Below are positions 11,684-20,764 of a DNA stretch of 64,000 nucleotides, one piece after another; the stretch's first letter is position 1, and every line of letters begins with the position of its first letter. The notes below the pieces were generated by a model. The model searched no databases, had not been told where the DNA came from, and saw nothing but the letters and a program-made list of their open reading frames with translations. The translations under genes and the position numbers were made by a program. The stretch comes from Lenzites betulinus (taxonomy: Eukaryota > Basidiomycota > Agaricomycetes > Polyporales > Polyporaceae): NCBI GenBank assembly GCA_022264855.1, contig JABYQU010000011.1, positions 558,001-622,000 of the forward strand. The letters are read 5' to 3'.

Positions 11684-14599
11684 ATGTCTTCCCGCCCGCT
11701 CCCCCCCTCCTCCGCTAGCAAGCCGCCACCCTCGACCCCGAAGACCGCCCACCTCCGTCCCAAGGGCCTCCTCTCTCTTCCGCACAGGCTCACTCACCCA
11801 CCCCCGCCCCACCCAAAGGAGTCGTCTTGGGGCATCACGCCCCATTTTCGCATCCCGTTAGACGAGATTCTCGACCGCAAGCATCTCCCCCCGCTGGGCC
11901 TGAAGGATTTTGAAGAGTGGCTGCTCTTCATTGATCGTGCACCCGAGAACTTGTACGTCATCTGTTTCATCAGCTGCAGCTTGACATGCCAACAGATCCG
12001 CGCAGGTACTTCATCCTCTGGCTGCGGGAGTATACCGTGCGCTACTCCGCCTGGGCTCGTCAATCGCGGCCACTACCGCAGTCGCGGCCCTCGTCATCTC
12101 AACAGGCCCGCGCATATCGCTCTCTCTCCACGCCGCACCCGCCACCAAACCCCGCCCTCGCCCTCTTCTATCTCCGTGCAAAAGAGACGTTCCTTACGCT
12201 TAACGGTCCTTACGCTCTACGACTCCCGCAAGATGTCCTCGCCCCGTTCCAATCCGCGTCCCTCGGTGCAGGCGTAGGTGGCCCAGCCGGCGGCAGCTGG
12301 CCCCACGCGTTTGCATCGGATTCGCTGCTCGCGTCTCCCCCTCCCCCTCCCCCGCCGGACCCCGCAGTCTTTGCCGAGGTCGCCGACCGAGTGCGAGCGA
12401 GTCTCACAGACAGTCTAGACCGGTTCGTCGTCGCGACGTTCCACAACGTCGGGATGCCTCGCGCATACTGTGGGTGTGCAGGTGGGACAGTCATTGGTCT
12501 CACGGGAAGGTACGCGGCTCCATTTCCGCTCCCCGGCATGTGCACATGCGCTACATCGACATCTTCTTCCCCGAGTCGGTGTTTTTTCGCTCTGCGCAAG
12601 CTCGGGCATTTAAGCCTCTTTAGGCAACCGGTTTGCCTTTTATGGCGGCTGGGAACTGCCAGCTCGAACAAATCTCGCCCCGCATTCATTCGACTGCGGA
12701 CGGAGGTCGTGTCGTGCTAGTGCGTATGCTCACACGTCCTTCACAGTGCGCCGATTCTCCTCGCCAACTTCCTCACTGGCGGCTCCCGGTGGTGGCGCTT
12801 CACGGCCATTCCGGGCATGTGGCTTGGCCTCACCATCGTGCTGTCTGCCATGTACGGCGTACGTCTCTCTTCAGATTTGTCATGGCGGACGTTCGTTCAC
12901 AGGCCGTGACAGGTCTGCATGATGATATACGTCTTCGGCGACCTTCGCCAACTGCGCTCCTTCGAGCTCGCACGCTTCCCTGACACGGAGCCTTCGAAGG
13001 CGAAGACGCCACCGCCCAAGCCGAAGCTCAACATAAGGCTATTCAGCAGGCCCGATCAACTCGCGAATGTTTCGGACGTGGTCATCCCAAGTCCCCAGGC
13101 ACTCACTGGTCCACCCCCGCCATTGGTGCAGAACGCGCCCTCACCGGTCTCCTCTTTCCCCGCACAATCCCCGAGTGAGACACAACAGTGTCGTCGTCCA
13201 TCCTTGCCCAAACTTCAGATCGTTCCTCCACAACCGGCCCATGTACACACTCCCATCCGGACATCATATCATGCATACCCCGACCTCGCTCGTATGCAGT
13301 CCGTCTCCATTTCGCATTCGGTACGGTCCGGCCGACGGAATATCCATCAACCGTGCTTTGCCCCCGTCAGCGACCAGGAATGCGACACCGATTCTGACCC
13401 TGACAGTGCATCCGGGTCGGACTACGAGTCTGACGACAGCAGCAGTATTGGGACGGACGCGGGCTCAGAAGCATCCCATGCTTCGGTCACAGACGAGGGA
13501 GTCAGTATAAATGCACAGGGAGCGCCTAAACCACAACGCAGGCGAAGGAGGGCGCATCGCAAGCGCGGGCAGGAGCCCGAGATACATATCTCTGACGCGT
13601 TCTATGATGAGCACCCATGTCCAGAGGGCCCGGCCACTGCGGATCCTCAAGAGCGCACGGGGCGTACGTCAATATGGGGCGACGGCAGTGAAGAGGATGT
13701 CGGCATGGGCGCGACATTTATCCACCCCTACCACTGGACGGAGGACAGGTGGGCGTGTTTTCGTGTAGGGGAGTCGCTATATGCTGATGGATATTTCAAC
13801 AAGCCAAATGTGCACGCATGACATTGAGTCCCAGGCACATCGCGCGGCGGAGCTACAACGCATGGATTCGTTTGACTTTGACGGCCTGCCTCCTCCTCGC
13901 CAACGCCGCTCCTCACGCGCTGACGTTTCGCCTCTCGCGCCGTCGCCGATGACCGCTAATTATGGCGTGCCGTCACCCATCACACCCGCCCCCATCGCTG
14001 CAGAGTCCGAGAAGCCAACCCGCGTTCATTTTGCCGACACGGAGGCAAACTTCGAGCACTCCGGCGCTCACAGAACGCAGCCGAACGGAGACCCTCAACC
14101 TACTCGCCTCTGCAAGGTCATCGCGTTCATCCAAGAGAAGTGCGGGCCCAAAAACGTCGTAATGCAGGGTTTCGGATCGCGGTCGTCAAGACCGCCGTCC
14201 TTCAGCGAGAAAGAGCGGCTCCCGGAGCCGCGCTCGCCCGCGACCACCGCCGGCCCGTTCTCGCCCTCGTCCACGCTCAACCCGCCGTCGCCTACCTGGC
14301 CTGCGCAGACGACGAGCCAGATCCCGGGTTCACCAACGTCGTCGATCACGATGACTGCGACCTCGACGCTCGTGGGTGTTACAGTCGGGTGCGCAAAGGC
14401 GAGGGCGTCGTGGCAGGTGCGCATGCGGCGCATGCTGCAGGTCCCCGCGTTCGCGTCGCCGCTCACGCCGGTGCTCAACCCGGTCGTGACGCGCGGGCAG
14501 TGGGAGATCGTCGTACGGAGCGCGGCCATTGCGTTCGTGACGAGCGTGACTGTTGTCGGCGCATTGGTCGCGGTGCCGGAAACCAGCGTCGTGCGGTGA
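11684..14599 (+). CDS. RAX1: RGS-domain transmembrane protein, Rax1-like
   Basis: Exons 11684-11952, 12006-12509, 12747-12858, 12913-13748 and 13804-14599 give 838 residues. The RGS part starts with LGLKDFEEWLLFIDRAPENL and continues across intron 1 (53 bp) as YFILWLREYTVRYSAW, ending with LDRFVVATFHNVG. Membrane segments follow: AGGTVIGLTGSAPILLANFL, then IPGMWLGLTIVLSAMYG, then VCMMIYVFGDLRQLRSFELA. A long low-complexity middle is followed by a C-terminal block (VPAFASPLTPVLNPVV, QWEIVVRSAAIAFVTSV) typical of fungal Rax1-type proteins. Intron 4 (55 bp) has a GTGGGC donor, a ctgat branch-like site and an aag acceptor; a GTAGGG donor at 13765 is an in-frame alternative. In yeast Rax1 marks bud sites; RGS domains otherwise accelerate G-alpha GTP hydrolysis. 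The role here is inferred from family. Confidence 0.87.
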
Positions 14600-15729
14600 G
14601 GTGCGCGCGAGGGTGGTGTGTATGTTTTTGTGTCCGTGTGTGTGTTGTTCGCTCGTCGAGATTCTGTCTTCTGTTGTTTTCCTTGTTGTTTTCATCGTCG
14701 CATTAAGTCTGTTTTCATTCTCACGCTCTTTGTTCTTCCTCCTCCACGCAGTGTACTCTTCCGCATCACCTTTCATTTTTCTCCCAAGTCTTCATCTGGA
14801 GTCCGCCCGCACCCCTTATTGTCATCCCCCTCCCCTCGCTTCGTCTGTGCGAGGGCCTTTGCATTTTATGTTTATGTTTCCGGCCCACAGCAGCAGCGGC
14901 GTGAACATAAAACGCTTCCATACCGAGACCGGCCGCGCCTCGCTCACGTCTAAATACTGTACTCTGTAGTTGTCCCGTCCCGGTTGCCTCAATAACGCCT
15001 GTCTCGTAGACATTGATGACCTCGCCTCTGCCCCGACGTCGCGTGCCGTTGTGCGAAATTGTCGTGTTGCGACTTCGGTGGAGGGGCTCGATATTGGAGC
15101 GATATCATCGTTTCCCGGGGTCTGACGAGGACGCTTCGAGTGCGTCTGTTCCCTATACATACGCACGTATAGCGCTAGCACGCATATCCCTTACAATGCC
15201 TTATACGCAAACTTGCATCGGCGGCAGCCCAGCTATGACGCAGGCACGCACAACTGCACCCGCGGAGTCTGCCCCCGCTTCATTGCGCATGACCGCGTCC
15301 CGGGGGCTGGGCTCGATCCGTGGGACGAGTCGGGACCGCCTGAGACTGGGAGAGCTGGGGCTTCTAAGCTTGGCGTGCGGCGGGTGTGCTATATCGTAAG
15401 GCGGCGTCGTGTGCGTGTGCGTGGGATCAGGAGAGCGCGGGAGGCCGCGGGATGAGGATAGGCTCAGGTCTATGGTTGGCACGGGATGATGGAAGTACGA
15501 TGCGCGATAGAACGTCTGGGGGACGTACAGGTGTCGGGACGAGCACCGTTGTGTTGGACCTCGAGCGTATTTCGAACGTGACAAGTGTCAGGGGGTTGTT
15601 GCTAGACCACTGTCACGTTGAGCACTCAGGCTGTTTTTCAAAGGTGTTGTAGTAGCAGCCCCCCAAACGTTTGTGGATGGCTCACGTCAGATGTGCTGAG
15701 TTAGTATTAGTAGCGCAGCCCGCAAGCCT

Positions 15730-15767
15730 CCCATGCGGAATCCCGCAACCCATGCAGAATCCCGCAC
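15730..15767 (+). repeat. 19-bp tandem duplication
   Basis: Two adjacent copies of cccatgcggaatcccgcaa that differ at two positions, in non-coding DNA. There is no sign of function. Confidence 0.75.
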
Positions 15768-16723
15768 CGGTGGACAAAGAATCGGCGGACTGCCTGTGTG
15801 CCTATAGATAGTAAGGAGGACAGCATGCGCTGGTCCGACGTCTTTTGGACTTCGGAGAAGAACCCAGTTGCAAGGGATGCTTCATTTATTGCACATCATG
15901 ATGTACAACGCGCCGTCCCGATAGCTTGTTCTTGCCACCGCTGATAGGATTTACCGCATGGGGCACGCAGATATTCATCGAATGGGAGCAGCGCGATACT
16001 GACATAGCTGGGCTGCGCTTCGAGGTATCAGTTGCTGTTCGCTGAGGTGGAGTTGTTGATGTTCCTCTTGGCGTGTTCAACTATTCTTGCTGCAGGAACC
16101 AACCTTGTTTACGACGAGGTTGAACTGGGCAAGGTGCATGACTCGGAGTCAAGGTGTTCTTTACCGATGGCCCTGGCGCTGCTTGCTTTCTCCCGCTCAG
16201 GAACGCATGTGGGGTCGCTTATATCAAGCACCTGCAAGATCGCGAAGTTGTCAGAAGCGCTATCTGTGCCTGGTAAATGGTAAGAGAATTTGACCTGGAA
16301 GGGGGAAACCATGCTGGTTACATCGAGAAGTATGGCTGTAGGCCATCGCGGCGGTGCCCGTGCGAGACAGTGATCTTTGGACAGTGATGAGAGGCCATGC
16401 CGTGCGGCGCCTGGTCAGTCACTACTGAATGCGAACTCTCTCGTGCATGGCCGTGCATTCATCCCTCGACGTGCGAGGACCGGAGAGCGCTGTAAAAGTA
16501 GTCAAATAAATTGCCATATTTGCGATGTTGTAGAACACACCTGTCAATATTGGGCGCAGGTCATCGTCCCGTAAAAGTACGAAAGTCCTGCTCATGGCGT
16601 GGTAAGACAGCAAGGTATGGCGCTTCATGCACGGCGGGCATTGCAAGTACACCTTCTATTTTCATACCGCCGTCACGGTGTTCCGATCTGTAACTGAGAG
16701 TTCCCTTGTGACGCCTGTGGGTG

Positions 16724-16729
16724 TATAAG
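16724..16729 (+). promoter_or_regulatory. TATA-like box of the secreted-protein locus
   Basis: TATAAG lies about 185 bp upstream of the ATG at 16910, followed by a C/A-rich leader. It suggests this locus has or had its own promoter. Confidence 0.4.
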
Positions 16730-16909
16730 AGCAGGATGAGAGCGAGCGGAATGTTCAGCACCAAGCATTCGCTCTAAATCTCCAAAGCAATCGACAAACC
16801 ACCCATCCTCTTTCCAACAACCCAACCCACCTATCAGTACGTCGCATCTACCCCTCTCCACACAATATCCTTACCGCAGTACTCACCTCCAGTCTCAATA
16901 GCTCTCATC

Positions 16910-17250
16910 ATGCAGTTCAAGCTCGCTATCGTCGCTACCCTTGTGGTTGCCATCGTCACCCTCGTCCCTTCCGCGTTCGCCGCGCCGCCTTCCCCCATGG
17001 ACGGGGGCGAAGCGCGCACGGTATCCTCTCCAGTGGCCGCTCCGATAAGATCCAGCATGCTTGTTCCGATCGCTCCGACAAGATCCAGCATGCTTGTTCC
17101 GATCGCTCCGGTAACATCCAGCTTGCGTATTCCGACGGTTTCGAGAGCATAGTCGAGGCCTGCTAAGGCATGGAGGACGACGGCGTGTACACGTACAGCT
17201 ACAACGGCAATGACGCCCGCCTCAACGTCGACTTCTGCACCTGCGAATGG
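16910..17250 (+). pseudogene. Small secreted protein locus, probably broken
   Basis: The ATG at 16910 opens a clear signal peptide (MQFKLAIVATLVVAIVTLVP, then SAFA/APP). The same frame reaches a stop at 17150-17152 after 80 residues. Three 33-bp repeats (17038-17136) make better sense in another frame, two bases along, where each encodes an 11-residue unit RSDKIQHACSD. That frame runs through GFESIVEAC to a TAA at 17165-17167. After the stop the same frame goes on with a Cys-containing, protein-like stretch (YTYSYNGNDARLNVDFCTCE). Three of the differences between units are synonymous only in this second frame. The simplest reading is a repeat-containing secreted Cys-rich protein damaged by one frameshift (perhaps in the G run at 17000-17006) and one nonsense change. 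A short intact 80-residue secreted protein is the alternative. Confidence 0.45.
17038..17136 (+). repeat. 33-bp minisatellite, 3 units
   Basis: Units are 17038-17070, 17071-17103 and 17104-17136. Units 1 and 2 differ by a single base; unit 3 is more diverged. The unit length is a multiple of three, so copy-number change keeps the reading frame. It lies inside the secreted-protein locus. Confidence 0.9.
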
Positions 17251-18342
17251 TCAGCATGGTCTTGGGATATAGCGAGGGTGAGACGTGGAGATACGGTTGG
17301 ATGGAAACGGGGCGACGGGTGTGATATTTACGGGTGTTCCTCGGGTATTGAAGGCGAGTTAGATCCGGGGCAGGAGCGGGTGGATGTTTATGCCTACTTT
17401 TTGGTGTTTAGGTGGAATCTACGTATTCGTTGGGATGTTGTGAGCAGTAACTTGTGTCTGACATATGGCTATCTAAGCAAGAGGATAAAGGGCTGCTTGC
17501 CTGCTTAATCAATGTTTCGACAGCGGCCGATGTGCTCCAAGCATTGGTCAAAAACATACGAGTACCCCTTGTGCTTACTGAGCCAGAGAGTGAGAAAGCT
17601 CAGTCAGGATAGATGGACTGCGAAAGTGGAAAGTCCCACTTTCACAATCAGGGTGGTCTTCCGGTGTATACCAAGACTCCGAGTCTGTAGCGGAGCAGGC
17701 TTTCAATATAACTGTCGACTGGGTCAATATGACCTTCGACCCAAGAGGGCAAATGATGCACCAAAGATTCACAAGCTTGCGGCGCGTTAGCACTCGGGCC
17801 AACCTGATGGCGGATCAGCGACGCAAGGCGACGCCGCACTAGTCAATTGCAAAGGAACCTCCGGCGAGGAACAGCACAGCTCAGGCTGGCGCGGCGAACG
17901 ATGCAAGGTGCTCGATAGACTCCGAGCCATCGCAAGTACCAGGATTCGAGAGATGACACCGTTTGAACAGCTGCAAGTACGTGCAGCCTTGAATGGAATC
18001 GAGGGTCTTCAAAGGTCAGTGAACGGCCGGCAGTACTTAGGCGCTGCCACATGATGGGCGTCCTATAGTAGTACTAGCAATCTTCCGAATATGGCAGGTG
18101 ACGTGGTTGCAGAAGCTAGTGAACTTTCTAACAAATAATTTGATGCGTCAATTTATGGGGACCGGAAACAACGGTCGGGATATGAATCCCTTGATCCTGT
18201 CATGGTCGTACATATACGTATTTCAGGATACACCCTACGTTGGTCGATACGAGTCATACATCACGGTACTTCATCCTACTAGCCTCGCCATCATAGTCAT
18301 ACATTGTGTATCAAACGGCGGCCAGGCCGCACAGTGCCATCA
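17251..18342. other. Intergenic stretch, 1.1 kb
   Basis: No convincing gene. A possible continuation of the broken secreted-protein locus (donor-like gtcagc at 17250) could not be followed. The remainder is AT-richer with short frames only. Confidence 0.4.
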
Positions 18343-19147
18343 TTAAGCTCGATGCATGTCCGAGTCATAGAACTGGTCGACCATGAACATGCCCTTGCCA
18401 GACGCGTACCAGCAAATTGTCGGGCCTGTTAAAGTGTGTAACAAATAAGCCTAGGTCTGGCATCATTCAACCGTGTACTTACCGACATACTACAACACCA
18501 CGGTTTGAGTGGGATAGAAACGCATGCATGAGTTACTATACGCAAACTGTGCGACGAATATAAATGTTGGTTGAACTGACCACGGCGAACTTGACGTTCT
18601 CAGAATTGTAGAAGATGATGATCAAGAATCTCAGGCTGTCGCCCCCCGGGCCGCCAACCTGAATGGTGACGCCATCTTCTGCGTAGAACCGCGCTTCCGA
18701 CGAGTGGGAGTCATTGATCAAATAAATAACTCCGGGAGAAGAGGTCCCGTTCCAGTTGTCTGACAGGATGGATATGGGCCTGCACTTTCTCGGAATTGGA
18801 GGATAGGAAACGTACAGGAACTGGTTCCGGTGAAGATGTTGGCCGGACCTTGTATTCTGTCCATGACGTCGGGCGGGAAAGGTAGTTTGCCTACTACACT
18901 CCTAATAACGGCTTCGCAACCTGCAGTGTCGGTGGTACCCGTCGCATGCGATGTTCGGAACACGGCCTCGACCGGTTATGATGTCGGTAAGAAGGTATAT
19001 GGCGATGTTCTTGTAGGTCAGCTCCTCAGCGGGACGGTCAGAGAGGCCGTGAAGAAGGGACGCGAGCTGTTTCTCGAAGTCCTCCTGTGAGCGGGGGATG
19101 GAGGTGGTGCCGACGGTGCAGGACTTGGTGCTGGCAGTGAAGGACAT
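18343..19147 (-). CDS. Small five-exon protein, unknown family
   Basis: Proposed minus-strand exons are 19147-18973, 18920-18816, 18759-18581, 18489-18483 and 18425-18343, giving 182 residues with an intact frame. The start MSFTASTKSCTVG shows no signal peptide. It continues with SQEDFEKQLASLLHGL and YKNIAIYLLTDIITG; exon 2 has AVIRSVVGKLPFPPDVMDRI and exon 3 has GVIYLINDSHSSEARFY and LRFLIIIFYNSENVKF. The final exon gives GPTICWYASGKGMF and ends DSDMHRA. Introns are 52, 56, 91 and 57 bp; the last has a perfect GTAAGT donor. Exon 4 is only 7 nt. Without the last two introns the frame would stop at 18536 after a less protein-like tail. I do not recognise the family; it looks cytosolic and globular. 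Confidence 0.65.
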
Positions 19148-19210
19148 GGTGGGGGTTAGTGCGATGAGGGCTCGGTGAGCTGGGGTTATTTGGGACAGCC
19201 TGGGCTCGTA

Positions 19211-19217
19211 CATATAC
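19211..19217 (-). promoter_or_regulatory. TATA-like box for the gene starting at 19147
   Basis: The minus strand reads GAGTATATG about 65 bp upstream of the ATG, a usual spacing for a fungal TATA element. Confidence 0.45.
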
Positions 19218-20706
19218 TCGTATGTCGGTCGCCTTGTGTGTTTATGTTGTGTCGACCATCGTCCACCAAACAGTTGCAAGCTTGTGCTGTGAGGCAGTCA
19301 GATGAGCAGGTCACTGGCAGCATCTAGAACGTCTTGACATGCACGGCACGACTAATGTTAGCTAAGTTTAGGGAGACGGCTGCCGCAACCGCCATGAGGC
19401 TCCGTACAAGGTTCGGCCTCATTGAACTGAACATAGAAGGTGACAATTGTGGTTGCGCCACAGGCTTCGTTGAACAAGGAGTGAGAGTGCGCGGCGATAC
19501 ATCACGATTAGCGCACATTTCCCCTGCAGGGGTAGTATGGGCTGCGGGTACACCGGGTGTGCTTGGTCGTCCAGAGAGGACTAGTGCAGCCCGAGAGAAC
19601 ATCACATGTCGCCGCCGCGTCGGCAGCACGAAACGACAGCACACTACTTGAGAACTCAAAACATCCTGCTGGATCGATGCAGATCCTTCTGAACTGAATC
19701 CAATGCGATAAATAAGTAGGGTGATCTTCAACTTCAAGGGAACATTAACCTGCCAAGCACTAGCGATACAGCCTTTCCTAGGCAGGGACTTGCACTCGCT
19801 GCAAAGGATATTTTTCAACAATTTCAAAGCGATGATTGAGGTAGATTTTTCCGTACAATCTCTCGTGCCGATCGCATGCTTGAGAGGTCAATAAAATACT
19901 GCCTCGCCCGAGTGCTGAATATTGTTGAGCAGGTAAAGCAGCACTCACTAGTATCGGGATATTCCTAGAAACCATTCTAGCGGATTACTAGCAAGGAGAT
20001 GCACGGAAATAGTCCTGAAACATACAGTGCTGAAGTGCGCCGTGCAGCAGACCCTCATCCGAGACGAACGGTGCAAGCTGAACGTCGAGGTTGAACTAGT
20101 CAGAACCCGATTCGGCCCGGAGTAGTCATTGGATTAAGTTTATCCCAGAATGGTAATTATCGCCAATGCTGGCGGCCTCGAGCGTCTGTCTGTGTCTGCA
20201 TGCTTGAATCACTAGGCTTCCTTACTACTCGCTGTATTACTCTCACAAACATTGCTTACTCCCATCTTAAGGTATGTGGTTAAGGAGGTGCATCATATTT
20301 CGGCTCGTGGCTGATAGATATCTGCCAAGTATGCCGCCTAATACGAACAGAACTGCTACGCCGTTTGAGTCGCGTTCAGCTGTGACTAGTATCGCAGTCC
20401 CGCCGGCCGCAATTGAAACTTTTACTAGTCCATAAAACTTTACCCAACGCCTGATCGTTATATGATATCAGCCACGACTGCTTTGATGAAGTTATACTGT
20501 GGCCTATCAGGCCCAGAAACTTGCACGCCAAAAGCTCTCACAGTACAGCGTCTTTGACCATATTCTCCGATTGTTGGACACTTATGAGGACAGAATATCC
20601 CACAGGATCATGCGGAGACACGCAGCGCTCAGTCATGTGTCGTCAACAGTATACGACCACTATCTCAGACCGAGCAGCTTCGACATCAAGCATCTCAACG
20701 GGCCGG

Positions 20707-20712
20707 TATAAA
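20707..20712 (+). promoter_or_regulatory. TATA box of the M3 peptidase gene
   Basis: A perfect TATAAA 53 bp upstream of the start codon at 20765. Confidence 0.6.
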
Positions 20713-20764
20713 GGCAGTGCTGTGAGCGTTGAACTTGCGCGACCGTGGATTGTCACTTGCAACC

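Larger units (their letters stand above)
14600..16909. other. Gene-poor region, 2.3 kb
   Basis: The first 350 bp are T-rich and are probably the 3' UTR of the RGS gene. A 19-bp tandem duplication lies at 15730-15767. Around 16430-16640 on the minus strand there is a hydrophobic peptide (FYNIANMAIYL) that could be a remnant of a membrane-protein gene, but I could not build exons around it. Nothing else is supportable. Confidence 0.4.
19148..20764. other. Intergenic stretch between divergent genes
   Basis: 1.6 kb between the small five-exon gene (-) and the M3 peptidase (+). Short frames on both strands around 19320-19830 include a hydrophobic leader-like peptide on the minus strand, but no exon chain or motif could be supported. 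The region 19850-20480 is AT-rich. Confidence 0.4.

Noticed and set aside
16422..16652. Hydrophobic peptide (FYNIANMAIYL) suggesting a fungal receptor-like membrane protein
   Set aside because: Only one segment is visible and no flanking exons could be joined, so it is not annotated as a gene.
16910..17152. Intact 80-residue secreted peptide with repeats RSSMLVPIAP
   Set aside because: Kept only as an alternative; differences between repeat units are all non-synonymous in this frame, whereas some are silent in another frame.
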